Below, piece after piece: positions 53,275-62,111 of a stretch of DNA of 64,000 bases. The DNA is from Sphingobacteriaceae bacterium (GTDB lineage: Bacteria; Bacteroidota; Bacteroidia; Sphingobacteriales; Sphingobacteriaceae). The position numbers and the translations under genes are program-made. The stretch spans positions 54,125-118,124 of the forward strand of contig JACMJM010000057.1 of assembly GCA_014380615.1 (NCBI GenBank), read 5' to 3'. The notes beneath the pieces are model-generated. The model worked only from the letters and a program-made list of their open reading frames with translations. It searched no databases and was not told where the DNA came from. How positions within the stretch are numbered: position 1 is the stretch's first letter; each line of letters opens with the position of its first letter.

Positions 53275-55179
53275 TTAAACCGCCTGTTTTATGCTATTAA
53301 TTAATGGGAAGGCAATGTAAAATGTACTGCCTTTCCCTTCTTTACTTTCCATCCAGATTTTGCCTTTGTTGATATCAATAAATTCACGGCATAATCTCAA
53401 TCCTAAGCCGGTTCCTTTTTCATTTGATGTTCCCAGCGTAGTATGAGAATTGAACGCGAATATTTTTTCTTTATCAGTTTCTTTTATGCCAATACCCGTA
53501 TCCTGTACTGTAATAATAAGGTGCTCATTTTCTGCATAACTGTTGATATTGATGGTGCCTTTCTGCGGTGTAAACTTTATAGCGTTCGAAAGTAAGTTTC
53601 GTAAAACGATCTTAACCATCTCACGATCAGCATACAATTCAATGTGGGCATCTGCCAGAATTTTAATGATAAGGTTCTTTTGCAGAATATGGCTTTCCAG
53701 TGCACGGGTGTTTTCTGTTATTAAAGTGTGTAAATTAAAAAACTCTGGATTGAATTTGAACCCCTGCAATTGGTTCTTCGACCAGATGAGGAGGTTATCT
53801 AATAATTCTAGTGTGTTGATAATATATCCTTTAATAATAGGGGTAATTGCCGACATATCTTTAGCATCCATCGCTCCACTTTGCCAAAGGTCGAATACTG
53901 ATACAACATGAGCAATTGGACTTCTTAAATCATGTGAAATAACCGAGAAAAGTTTGTCTTTTACCAGATTGCTATTTTCAAGTATCAAATTTTGTTTTTC
54001 GATGAATTTGTTTTTTGATTCGATTTGGTTATAGATACGTTTAAGGTAGATTAAGCCTCCGCCAATAAGAAATAAACCGATTAATAACCCTGCCTGCATG
54101 GTATGTTGTTTGCTTATAATAGCCTGATTCTTCTCCTGCGATATTCTTAAAAGCCTGTTCTCATCCTCGCGTTTTTGTAAGGCGAATTTTACATGATATA
54201 AAGCAACGATTCGACTTTTGTTGACATTTACGAGGCTATCCTGAAGGCGATGATACCTTGTAAAGTTTAGCAAAGCCGATCTATAGTTATTTTCGACCGA
54301 GTCTAGCACATAATACTCATGGTATATTTGAAGTTTATTGTCAAGGTTTCGTGTTTGCCGGGTAATAGAGTCGCTTTTTTTGAGAATTTTACGCGACAGG
54401 TTATAGTTTTTTAAAGCAAAATTAACTCTCGCCTGTATCAGGTAAATTCCTGCAAGATCATCAGGGTTTTCAATACTGGTTGCCAGAGCTTTATCACAAT
54501 ACCCCAATGCTGCGGAATATTTCTTTTTCTTATAATGAACGGATGCAAGATTAGAATAGCAAAATGCCAGATATCCGCTCTCTTCTTCTTTAAGTGCAAG
54601 GCTAAGAGCTTTACCGAAATGGATTTGGGCTTTTTCTAATTTTCCCCATCGTTCGTATATATCACCGATATTATTATAAAGTACAATTTGTAAACTTGGG
54701 CGGCCCAGCTTTTCCGCTTCTTGCAAGGCCTGCGAAAAAAAGTCGAATGCCGGAGCATAATCTTTAATCTCATGGTAATAAAGGCCGATATTTGTTAATA
54801 CCCTTGCGCAATTAAGAGAATCGTTTTCCGATTTATATAGTTTGTATGCCTTGTTAAGATATTCTAAAGCCATCGGATTGGCATTTTCGAGCATGTATAA
54901 AGTGCTTAATCGCCTGTAAGCCAAAGCTTCTCCTTTAGGGTATTTTAGCTTTTGTGATAATGCGATAGCTTTTTTGGAATAGGCTTTTGCCTGAGCAGAA
55001 TTATCAGCTTTTAAATATTCTAAAGCCAGGTTATTTATTGCTTTTATTTGATTTGTGTCGGCTTCAGATGCTGACTCAATTACCTTTTTTAAACTATCAA
55101 TTACCCGCTCTTGCGCATACGAGCCAGTATTAAGGATCATTAAGCAAAAAAGAAGATATCCACTTAAATTTTTGGTCAT
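53275..55179 (-). CDS. TPR-containing sensor histidine kinase
   Basis: A 634-residue kinase. After a signal peptide (to about Ala22) come tetratricopeptide-like repeats (about 45-310), a transmembrane helix (362-380), a coiled coil and the kinase core: phosphoacceptor His416 in SVISHDLRSP, N box NLLSNAIKF (528-536), G1 DTGIGI (560-565) and G2 GTGLGL (589-594). The TPR domain is periplasmic or outside and may sense peptides. No response regulator lies nearby, so it is an orphan here. Confidence 0.9.
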   Translation of the reverse strand: MTKNLSGYLLFCLMILNTGSYAQERVIDSLKKVIESASEADTNQIKAINNLALEYLKADNSAQAKAYSKKAIALSQKLKYPKGEALAYRRLSTLYMLENANPMALEYLNKAYKLYKSENDSLNCARVLTNIGLYYHEIKDYAPAFDFFSQALQEAEKLGRPSLQIVLYNNIGDIYERWGKLEKAQIHFGKALSLALKEEESGYLAFCYSNLASVHYKKKKYSAALGYCDKALATSIENPDDLAGIYLIQARVNFALKNYNLSRKILKKSDSITRQTRNLDNKLQIYHEYYVLDSVENNYRSALLNFTRYHRLQDSLVNVNKSRIVALYHVKFALQKREDENRLLRISQEKNQAIISKQHTMQAGLLIGLFLIGGGLIYLKRIYNQIESKNKFIEKQNLILENSNLVKDKLFSVISHDLRSPIAHVVSVFDLWQSGAMDAKDMSAITPIIKGYIINTLELLDNLLIWSKNQLQGFKFNPEFFNLHTLITENTRALESHILQKNLIIKILADAHIELYADREMVKIVLRNLLSNAIKFTPQKGTININSYAENEHLIITVQDTGIGIKETDKEKIFAFNSHTTLGTSNEKGTGLGLRLCREFIDINKGKIWMESKEGKGSTFYIAFPLINSIKQAV

Positions 55180-55289
55180 TGGTGAGTCTGTTGGATAACT
55201 TTGCGGGTATACGTTGTTACAGCCTTATAGGTTCTGCTTTGATTGGTACACTGGTAGTTAAAATTATATATCGGTTGAAGTTCTTGAAA

Positions 55290-55297
55290 TACCTTTG
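55290..55297 (+). promoter_or_regulatory. Candidate -7 element for the MaoC-ABC operon
   Basis: TACCTTTG fits TAnnTTTG and lies 62 bases before the MaoC-like ATG at 55360. No good -33 was seen. Confidence 0.4.
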
Positions 55298-55359
55298 GCA
55301 ATAATACTTTAACATCCGAAAGAATTGTAGTATAATGCATCAAAAACAAAGACAAGTCT

Positions 55360-55821
55360 ATGCTTATTATTAAAAGTCACCAGGAATTCGAATCGTATTT
55401 AGGAAAAGAACTGGGCATATCTAACTGGCACACCATCACTCAGGAGCAAATAAACATGTTTTCTGACGCAACTTTAGACCACCAATGGATTCATACAGAT
55501 ATCGTAAGAGCCGAGACAGAAAGTCCTTTCAAAGCAACAATAGCACACGGTTATCTTACCTTATCGTTAATTCCATATTTATGGAAACAGGTAATCGATA
55601 TTCAGAATTTAAAAATGGAGATAAATTATGGAATTGAAAGCCTTCGTTTCGCGCAGCCGGTAATCGTTAACAGCGAGGTGCGGCTAAAAGTGAAGCTTGC
55701 CAATATTCTTAATTTGCGAGGAGTTACAAAGGCTACTATTACCGCCGAACTGGAAATAAACGGACAAAAGAAGCCCGCTTTTACAGGTGATACGGTGTTT
55801 CTTTACCATTTTATCGATTAA
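55360..55821 (+). CDS. MaoC-like (R)-specific enoyl hydratase family protein
   Basis: A 153-residue single hot-dog protein. The catalytic pattern DxxxxH is present in TLDHQWIHTD with the following AHGYLTLSLIP, as in MaoC-type (R)-hydratases, which hydrate trans-2-enoyl-CoA. It is the first gene of a run: the ABC substrate-binding gene follows after six bases. Confidence 0.85.
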   Translation: MLIIKSHQEFESYLGKELGISNWHTITQEQINMFSDATLDHQWIHTDIVRAETESPFKATIAHGYLTLSLIPYLWKQVIDIQNLKMEINYGIESLRFAQPVIVNSEVRLKVKLANILNLRGVTKATITAELEINGQKKPAFTGDTVFLYHFID

Positions 55822-55827
55822 CAACCT

Positions 55828-56820
55828 ATGGGTTTCGGAAAGTCATTTACCGGGTATCCCGCACTTTTTATGCTGCTATGTTCGATAGCGGTTTTTAATG
55901 CGGGATGTAAGCCAAAGCAGAATAACGTACCGGTAATTGGTTTTGTAGATGCGTTCGAAGATGCAACCATTGCACAGGCCCGAAGCGGGTTTACAGATGC
56001 GTTGGCTAAAAACGGGTATACCGAGAAGGCAAAAACGATACAGATTTTATACCGAAACGCACAGGGAGATATCCCGACGTTAACACAGATTGTTAATTAT
56101 TTTATATCAGAAGATGTGGATCTGATGGCTACCTGCACTACACTCTCCACTATAACAGCTTTGCAAAAAGCCAAAGAAATTCCGGTGTTTATGATGGTTT
56201 CACCAACACCCGAGCGCATGAAAGTGACTGACGCTTCTGGTAAAGCACCTTCAAATCTTTTCGGAGTAGCCGAGGAGTTAAACTATATCGACACTTCTTT
56301 TTCATTTATCCCGAAATTCATCAAACCCGAAAGGGGCAAACTTGTGGTGGGGATGATTTTCAATCAGTCAGAACCTCAGTCGGTTGACGCACTTGAGCGC
56401 ATCCGATCCCTTGCTTCACAACTAAATATTGAAATTGAAGCACTTCCCTTAAATAATTCGGCCGACGCACAGCTTGTTACGCAGTCCTTGCTAAATAAAA
56501 ACATAGATGCTTTTTTTGCGAATCCCGACAATTCTGTATTCGCGTCTTTCGAAACCATATTAAAAAACTGTAATCAAAAAAACATTCCAATATTTACCAG
56601 TGAGTCGGGCTTGGTGAAGCGAGGTGCTGCGGTAGCGTTCGGAGCAGATATTTACCAATGGGGGTATCAGGCAGGGGAACAAGCGGCTAAATATCTAAAA
56701 ACTAAAAAAGTAAGTGATTTAAAATGGGAGATGGTAAAAACCAGAATACGGGTTTATAATCCTGATGTTGTTAAGCGATATAACATAGCAATCCAAAAAG
56801 GCTTTCAAGCAATAAACTGA
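55828..56820 (+). CDS. ABC transporter substrate-binding lipoprotein (TrpX-like)
   Basis: A 330-residue periplasmic-binding protein of the PF04392 type, with a signal peptide and probable lipid Cys27 (FNAGCKPK). Parts visible: VIGFVDAFEDATIAQARSGF near 35, LMATCTTLSTITALQ near 90, SPTPERM near 129, GMIFNQSEPQS near 173. Relatives bind aromatic amino acids or other small molecules; the ligand is not known here. Its stop overlaps the permease ATG by one base. Confidence 0.88.
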   Translation: MGFGKSFTGYPALFMLLCSIAVFNAGCKPKQNNVPVIGFVDAFEDATIAQARSGFTDALAKNGYTEKAKTIQILYRNAQGDIPTLTQIVNYFISEDVDLMATCTTLSTITALQKAKEIPVFMMVSPTPERMKVTDASGKAPSNLFGVAEELNYIDTSFSFIPKFIKPERGKLVVGMIFNQSEPQSVDALERIRSLASQLNIEIEALPLNNSADAQLVTQSLLNKNIDAFFANPDNSVFASFETILKNCNQKNIPIFTSESGLVKRGAAVAFGADIYQWGYQAGEQAAKYLKTKKVSDLKWEMVKTRIRVYNPDVVKRYNIAIQKGFQAIN

Positions 56821-57695
56821 TGGATTTTTATCTCACCGCCATTTTACAAGCGTTTTGTTTCTCAGCTTTGGCAATCGGGATCTTTATATCCATGAAAATA
56901 TTTAATATTCCGGATATAACTACCGACGGAAGTTTCACACTGGGAGGAGTAATTACAGCCGTTTTATTAACAAAATCAATTCCGCCATCCTTAGCACTCC
57001 CTTTAGTAATGCTGGCCGGCGGGATGGCGGGTGCGGTAACGGGCTATATCCATACCAAACTCAAAATTAATCCCCTGCTTGCCGGTATTTTGGTAATGAC
57101 AGCCCTTTACTCGGTAAACCTTACCTTAATGGGGAGATCGAATATTCCGCTTTTAAGCCTCCCTACTTTGTTCAGTAACTGGCTTTTGGTTGAAAACTTA
57201 AATCAAAATACGTTCATTATACTGTTAGTGGTGGTTAGTCTGCTTGTTTTTGTGATAGCATATGTGTTAAAAACTGATTTCGGAATCGCCATGCGGGCTA
57301 CTGGTAATAGCGAGACAATGGTTAAGGCACTTGGCGTGAATACCGACAGAATGAAAGTTATCGGCCTGGCTCTGGCAAACAGCCTAACGGCTACAAGCGG
57401 ATATCTTATCACACAGTTCCAGGGCTTTGCTGATATTAATATGGGAATCGGAATTGTGATTGTCGGGCTTGGTTCGGTTATCATCGGCGAAGCCTTCATC
57501 CATTGGTTTAACATAAAATCCATTTTGACAAACCTGGTTTTTGTGATACTGGGAGCAGTTGTTTTTCAAATGGTGCTTGCCTTTGCTTTAAGTACCGGTA
57601 TTGATACGAATCTGTTGAAGTTGGTTACCGCATCCTTTGTGTTGTTTATTGTAAGCTTGCCGCGACTTCTATCATTTCGGAGGGCGCATGATTAA
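56820..57695 (+). CDS. ABC transporter permease (PF02653 branched-chain-type)
   Basis: A 291-residue permease with eight to nine helices. The region PDITTDGSFTLGGVITAVLL near 34 and GIAMRATGNSETMVKALGVN near 152-171 match this family. It would form the membrane channel for the binding protein encoded just before it. Eight bases overlap the GNAT gene. Confidence 0.88.
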   Translation: MDFYLTAILQAFCFSALAIGIFISMKIFNIPDITTDGSFTLGGVITAVLLTKSIPPSLALPLVMLAGGMAGAVTGYIHTKLKINPLLAGILVMTALYSVNLTLMGRSNIPLLSLPTLFSNWLLVENLNQNTFIILLVVVSLLVFVIAYVLKTDFGIAMRATGNSETMVKALGVNTDRMKVIGLALANSLTATSGYLITQFQGFADINMGIGIVIVGLGSVIIGEAFIHWFNIKSILTNLVFVILGAVVFQMVLAFALSTGIDTNLLKLVTASFVLFIVSLPRLLSFRRAHD

Positions 57696-58173
57696 ACTAT
57701 ACAGAGATTCGGATTTTATACTATTGCAAAACTGGGTAACTGACGCAGAGCTGCTACTTCAGTTTTCGGGAACTGATTTCACCTACCCCATTACAATACA
57801 ACAAATTTCAAACTATCAAAAGGAAAACCCCGCCCGCTGTTTTTATATAGGATATAGTTCCGAAAATAATCCCTATGCTTTCGGAGAAATAATTTCTCAA
57901 AAAACCGGCGTGCCCCGGCTGGGTCGAATTCTTATAGGTGATCCGGCAGTAAGGGGGAAGGGTATGGGCCGCTATTTCATTACCTTATTGATTGATGAAT
58001 GTCGTAGACGTTTTCAAACTGACCGGGTAGAGCTTTTTACATCACATTTAAACCATAACGCCATTCGTTGTTATGAATCTGCTGGTTTTATATTTAATCC
58101 CGTTAAGGAAAAAACGCTTATGTATCAAGACCGATCCTTCAATATTCATAAGATGACTTATTACCACAAGTAA
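57688..58173 (+). CDS. GNAT N-acetyltransferase inside the ABC operon
   Basis: A 161-residue GNAT-fold protein. The acetyl-CoA binding motif is seen as GDPAVRGKGMGRYFITLLID near 88-107 and the later HNAIRCYESAGF near 123-134. It overlaps the permease by eight bases and ends one base before the ATPase gene, so it is firmly embedded. The substrate is unknown; it may acetylate the imported molecule or a toxic relative. Confidence 0.85.
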   Translation: MIKLYRDSDFILLQNWVTDAELLLQFSGTDFTYPITIQQISNYQKENPARCFYIGYSSENNPYAFGEIISQKTGVPRLGRILIGDPAVRGKGMGRYFITLLIDECRRRFQTDRVELFTSHLNHNAIRCYESAGFIFNPVKEKTLMYQDRSFNIHKMTYYHK

Positions 58174-58174
58174 T

Positions 58175-58924
58175 ATGCTGGCAATTACCAACCTTAAAAA
58201 ATCTTTTAACAAGGGAAAGGCTACCGAAGTGATGGCTTTGCGAGGGATAAATCTTGAAATAAAGACTGCCGAGTTTGTAGTTATAGTAGGTGCGAATGGT
58301 TCGGGTAAGTCGACGTTATTAAATAGCATCGCCGGAAGAGTATTGCCTGATTCCGGTGAAGTGATTATTGAAAATACTAAAGTAACCCGCCTGGCGGAAC
58401 ACCGGCGGAGTAAATGGATTGCCCGTGTTTTTCAAGATCCGTTAAGCGGAACGGCGTCAGAGCTAAGTATTTTGGAGAATTTCAGGCTCGCTACTTTACG
58501 TACAAAACCTAAGCTGTTGAATATCGGTATTACAGCCGCTTTTGAGAAACAGGTCTACGATCAGGTAGCACAATTGGGAATGGGGCTTGAAGGCAAGCTG
58601 CATCTGCCGATGGGTGCTTTGTCTGGCGGACAGCGGCAGGCCTTAACATTACTCATGGCCGTTATGGATGATGTAAGAGTTTTGCTTCTGGATGAACCTA
58701 CAGCAGCCCTCGATCCGCGGTCGGCCGAAATGGTAATGAAAATTGCCGATAAGCTTATCAGTAGCTATAACCTTACCGCCATTTTAATTACCCATAACAT
58801 GAAGGAGGCCTTTACCTACGGAAACCGGATTATTCAAATGGCGGAGGGTAAAATTGTGCGCGATTTAAATCTGCCGGAGAAAGGCAATCTCAGCCATACA
58901 GATCTATACGAGTGGTTTATGTGA
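58175..58924 (+). CDS. ABC transporter ATP-binding protein
   Basis: A 249-residue ATPase with Walker A GANGSGKST (39-47), Q-loop in VFQDPLSG near 88, signature LSGGQRQ near 150, Walker B VLLLDEPTAALD near 170 and the switch His in ITHNMKEAF near 207. It energises the permease and binding protein encoded upstream, with the GNAT gene in between. Confidence 0.92.
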   Translation: MLAITNLKKSFNKGKATEVMALRGINLEIKTAEFVVIVGANGSGKSTLLNSIAGRVLPDSGEVIIENTKVTRLAEHRRSKWIARVFQDPLSGTASELSILENFRLATLRTKPKLLNIGITAAFEKQVYDQVAQLGMGLEGKLHLPMGALSGGQRQALTLLMAVMDDVRVLLLDEPTAALDPRSAEMVMKIADKLISSYNLTAILITHNMKEAFTYGNRIIQMAEGKIVRDLNLPEKGNLSHTDLYEWFM

Positions 58925-59005
58925 AATCCTTAATAAAAAAGGAATATCCAGATTGGAATTTACATTGTTATTACTGATGAAGAATTGTTCGAAAATTATT
59001 AAAAT

Positions 59006-59497
59006 ATGGAATTTTCTATTACTACCCCAGCCATCCTTTTCCCGGCTATATCGCTTTTGTTGCTGGCTTATACCAATCGTTTTATGGCACTAGCCAGTTT
59101 AATCAGAAATTTAAAAAACCAATACCTTGAAAGTCAGAATCCGAATCTGATAGGGCAGATCTCTAATTTAAGAAAACGAATTTACCTTATCCGCAATATG
59201 CAGGCTTGTGGGATAGCGAGCTTTTTCTTATGTGTTATTAGTATGCTTTTGCTGTTTAATGATAATCAGTTGATAGCTAAATATACTTTCGGATTTAGTT
59301 TGGTGCTGCTTCTTATTTCTCTTTACCTGTCTTTACGAGAAATTCAGATTTCTATCGAGGCACTTAAGATAGATTTAAGCGATTTGGAAAGTTCTACAAA
59401 GTTTGACGATAAAAAGGAAGATGAAAATTTGGCGTCCAGGAAAGTAACTCCTGATGAGCATGCAAAAGCAGAGATACTAAATAACGGGCTGGGTTAA
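59006..59497 (+). CDS. DUF2721 membrane protein
   Basis: A 163-residue protein of the DUF2721 family with three hydrophobic stretches (about 7-25, 67-83, 93-110), the typical ITTPAILFPAISLLLLAYTNRF start and a cytoplasmic helix LREIQISIEALKIDLSDLE. Function unknown. Its last codons and TAA lie within a terminator hairpin that faces DUF2911. Confidence 0.85.
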   Translation: MEFSITTPAILFPAISLLLLAYTNRFMALASLIRNLKNQYLESQNPNLIGQISNLRKRIYLIRNMQACGIASFFLCVISMLLLFNDNQLIAKYTFGFSLVLLLISLYLSLREIQISIEALKIDLSDLESSTKFDDKKEDENLASRKVTPDEHAKAEILNNGLG

Positions 59498-59514
59498 CAT
59501 TCATAGCCCGTTAT
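59481..59514. terminator. Hairpin between convergent DUF2721 and DUF2911 genes
   Basis: A perfect 10-bp stem, ATAACGGGCT (59481-59490) and AGCCCGTTAT (59505-59514), with the DUF2721 stop (59495-59497) in the loop. It can serve both directions, though U runs are poor. Confidence 0.6.
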
Positions 59515-59524
59515 AATTGTATGA

Positions 59525-60040
59525 TTATTTTACTTCGAATTCTACTTCTGTTTTACCCCATTCCATAGAAACTTCACCATTTTTCGCAACTGTAAAAGTT
59601 AACTGCTCTTTAAGCGATTCGGTAGTTTCTGGTTTAACAGCTATCCGTAATTGGTCAAGCTCTTCTTTATAAACGGTTCCCCACTGGTTCCAGGTTTTAT
59701 TGAAAATAATGGTCCATTCTTTTTCTCCGGGAATAGTATAAAGACTGTATTTTCCGGCAGGTAACGATTTTCCTTCTATGGTAACATCTTTGCTTACTTC
59801 AAAAACAGTTGCTTCATTAGCACCTGTTCTCCAAATCTTTCCGAACGGTGCTATGTCTTTACCTATAGTTCTGCTTTTTAATGAGGGCTGACTATAATCA
59901 ATGGTAACAACCGCACCATTGTTAAGCATTTCGCTTGCCTTAGCCGGAGGGCTTGCCCTTTTACTCTTGTCTTGTTGTGCAAATGCGGTAGTGCCGGCAA
60001 GTGTGGCCGCAAAGAAAAATAAAGTAAATAGCTTTTTCAT
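59525..60040 (-). CDS. DUF2911 secreted protein
   Basis: A 171-residue protein with a signal peptide (to about Gln22) and the DUF2911 pattern: VTIDYSQPSLKSRTIG near 46, PFGKIWRTGANEATVFEVSKDV near 66, and PAGKYSLYTIPGEKEWTIIFNK near 94-115. It is a beta-rich periplasmic or surface protein common in Bacteroidota. The function is unknown. Confidence 0.9.
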   Translation of the reverse strand: MKKLFTLFFFAATLAGTTAFAQQDKSKRASPPAKASEMLNNGAVVTIDYSQPSLKSRTIGKDIAPFGKIWRTGANEATVFEVSKDVTIEGKSLPAGKYSLYTIPGEKEWTIIFNKTWNQWGTVYKEELDQLRIAVKPETTESLKEQLTFTVAKNGEVSMEWGKTEVEFEVK

Positions 60041-60123
60041 GTGATTGTTAATTGTTTTTAATGTTTCTGGTGCCGGGTCAAGTCCGGGCTATCGCGTGTT
60101 GAATAGCGGTTAATTCTATAAAG

Positions 60124-60131
60124 CAAATATA
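60124..60131 (-). promoter_or_regulatory. Candidate -7 element for the DUF2911 gene
   Basis: On the minus strand TATATTTG fits TAnnTTTG, 84 bases before the ATG. A -33 match is not evident. Confidence 0.35.
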
Positions 60132-60269
60132 TCGCCTTTATTGTTTACGATGCTTTAAATTAGTTTTAAATGGAGCAAAGCGAGTGCATGTAACGAGAAC
60201 TTTATAAAAGCGACATTCTATAATGCGAAACATATGGGTTTGGGTGGCAGCCATTCTTTCTTAATGTGT

Positions 60270-60277
60270 TAAGTTTG
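60270..60277 (+). promoter_or_regulatory. Candidate -7 element for the DUF6250 gene
   Basis: TAAGTTTG fits TAnnTTTG and lies 19 bases before ATG 60296, predicting a short leader. Confidence 0.4.
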
Positions 60278-60295
60278 CAAGTAGCGAAATACTAT

Positions 60296-60994
60296 ATGAA
60301 ATCATTGTACCTTATACTCTTCCTGTTTTTTTGCAATTCCTGCAGCAGTAGTGTTACCGAAAAATCCCTTAATGGGATAAAAACAGGCAGGTTACTTTAT
60401 CAGGATAACTTCGAAAAGCTTTCATCGCACTGGGTAATTGAAACTCCATCAAATAAAAATTCTAAGGTCTATACTGATAGCGGCAAACTGATAATTGATG
60501 TTGCCGCCGGAGCAACGGTTTGGTTTAACAAAAAGCTTAGCGGGAATTATTTGATCAGTTATACCCGAAAAGTGGTTGTAAATAAGAGAGTTAACGATCG
60601 GCTTTCGGATTTTAATCAGTTTTGGATGGCATCTGACCCCAAAAACACGAACCTGTTTACCCGAACCGGAGTGTTCGAAGAGTACGATTCTTTAAGCCTC
60701 TACTACATGGGCATGGGTGGGAACACAAATACCACTACACGTTTTAGAAAATATTTTGGTGATGGAAGTAAGCCTTTATTAAAGGAATATCTCGACAAGG
60801 GACATCTCCTTCAACCTAATAAAGAATATTTGATTACGCTGGTTGTGAAAAACGGGTTGAGTGAGTGTTTTGTTAACGGGCAGAAGTATTTTAGTTACAA
60901 GGATGAAGTTCCTCTGGTGGAGGGATATTTCGGATTCAGAACCACCTGGTCAAGGCAGGAAGTAAGCAATTTTAAGATTTTTTCACTAAAATAA
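60296..60994 (+). CDS. DUF6250-like secreted protein
   Basis: A 232-residue protein from ATG 60296 (an in-frame TTG ten codons upstream is ignored because MKSLYLILFLFFCNSCSSS forms a clean signal peptide, perhaps with a lipid Cys). The body is a beta-sandwich-like domain with TVWFNKKLSGNYLISYTRKV, NDRLSDFNQFWMASDP and YFGFRTTWSRQEVSNFKIFSLK. It resembles DUF6250/concanavalin-like domains attached to glycan-active enzymes. The 3' end overlaps the Nudix gene by 23 bases. Confidence 0.75.
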   Translation: MKSLYLILFLFFCNSCSSSVTEKSLNGIKTGRLLYQDNFEKLSSHWVIETPSNKNSKVYTDSGKLIIDVAAGATVWFNKKLSGNYLISYTRKVVVNKRVNDRLSDFNQFWMASDPKNTNLFTRTGVFEEYDSLSLYYMGMGGNTNTTTRFRKYFGDGSKPLLKEYLDKGHLLQPNKEYLITLVVKNGLSECFVNGQKYFSYKDEVPLVEGYFGFRTTWSRQEVSNFKIFSLK

Positions 60995-61433
60995 TCTCCA
61001 GTTGATCGAGGAAGCCCACCTGTCCGGGATGTATTTTTATTCGGGCCTCTCTCATACTATGCCATTCTGCTTTGTCAGCTTCCGGAAATGAGGCCATTTT
61101 TCCTGATTTCGGCGGCCATTCCATTTCAAAGAGGTTCGACTTTAAAAAAGGAGTATCAAAATCACACTCAACAGCCCATGCGCTGATTTTTTTTCCGCTT
61201 TTTATTATTATATCGCTAAGGCGGAGAAAATCTTTAGCATTAATAACGTTGCCTGTTTCTTCGGTAAACTCTTTTTTGGCAACCCCGAGGGCTTCTTCGG
61301 TGGTATATTCTCCCTTGGGTATCGACCATACCCCTTCATCTTTATTCTTGTAAAACGGCCCGCCAGGGTGAACCAATAAAACTTCTAATTCTCCTCTTTT
61401 TCGGTAAGCCAATATTCCTGCGCTCTGCTTCAT
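60972..61433 (-). CDS. Nudix hydrolase
   Basis: A 153-residue Nudix protein. The box GEYTTEEALGVAKKEFTEETG (near 41-61) has the G-x5-E-x7-xE-x2-EE-x-G pattern. The N-terminus QSAGILAYRKRGELEVLLVHPGGPFY is like dinucleoside-polyphosphate and nucleotide-cleaning members. It hydrolyses a nucleoside diphosphate linked to another group; the exact substrate is unknown. Confidence 0.88.
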   Translation of the reverse strand: MKQSAGILAYRKRGELEVLLVHPGGPFYKNKDEGVWSIPKGEYTTEEALGVAKKEFTEETGNVINAKDFLRLSDIIIKSGKKISAWAVECDFDTPFLKSNLFEMEWPPKSGKMASFPEADKAEWHSMREARIKIHPGQVGFLDQLEIILVKKS

Positions 61434-61700
61434 ATATAAATGTACTAAGTAAAATACAGTGTCCTGTGATTTAAGTGCTTAGTGTATCTTTTTTAAGATA
61501 GTTGAAAAATAATCCATTTGTAAATAAAAATGATTTTGATAAAAAAAATAAATTTATGATAGTATTTTAATAAAATTGTTTGTAGTTTAGTGATACATTA
61601 ATTGCATGAGTCTTTTGTGGCTCAATTATTGATAATGTCTAATCGACGGCAAAGTCATTCACTTAGTGTACGGTATACACTTATTAACTCGGAGGTATTT
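61434..61700. other. AT-rich gap before a small gene
   Basis: 267 bases with no supported gene. It includes AT-rich tracts near 61500-61600 and a TAGTTTAG near 61583 that resembles a -7 element but lacks the final TTTG. Confidence 0.4.
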
Positions 61701-61973
61701 ATGAACTTAACAGAATTATTATTAAATGGGTTTAGCTTTAAAGAAATTTTAAAACAGTTTTCAATCAATCAATCTGATATCACCATTCAGGATGAAGATC
61801 TGATATTATCTCGAAAAGATTTGACGAAAACGGAAATCTTAAAGGAGCGAATTTTAATTCAAGGAAAGAGTACTTCGGGAATAGTGAATTTATTTGGTAC
61901 CCTGCATTATAATCTGTTAAATCAACTTGCGGTTTTTGAATTAGATTCAGCCGAACAAAAAGCGGTTGCCTAA
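61701..61973 (+). CDS. Small protein, unknown function
   Basis: A 90-residue protein from ATG 61701 (MNLTELLLNGFSFKEILKQF). The ATG is preceded by GGAGG with good spacing, an unusually clear Shine-Dalgarno sequence here, which decides the start over an upstream frame to 61602. The rest reads as a short mixed alpha/beta chain with ILSRKDLTKTEILKERILIQ and STSGIVNLFGTLHYN. No family is recognised. A strong terminator follows. Confidence 0.6.
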   Translation: MNLTELLLNGFSFKEILKQFSINQSDITIQDEDLILSRKDLTKTEILKERILIQGKSTSGIVNLFGTLHYNLLNQLAVFELDSAEQKAVA

Positions 61974-61996
61974 CACGATATAAAATACTTCTATTT

Positions 61997-62030
61997 AAAA
62001 AAGCCTGTTACGAAAGTTTCAGGCTTTTTT
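61997..62030. terminator. Terminator after the small gene
   Basis: An 11-bp stem, AAAAAAGCCTG (61997-62007) with CAGGCTTTTTT (62020-62030), and a T run, 23 bases after the small gene. Confidence 0.85.
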
Positions 62031-62111
62031 GATTTTGAACAACATATTATTAAATTTCCCGTATAGCTGATTTGAAAAATGGCTTTTAGCCAAAAAACAT
62101 TACATTGCAGT

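Noticed and set aside
53265..53280. GTTTAAG-AC-CTTAAAC as a terminator between convergent genes
   Set aside because: Loop of two bases and AT-rich stem without a T run; too weak to list.
60071..60100. CCGG-GTCAAGT-CCGG as a dispersed repeat
   Set aside because: Only four base pairs of stem and a single copy seen; not enough evidence.
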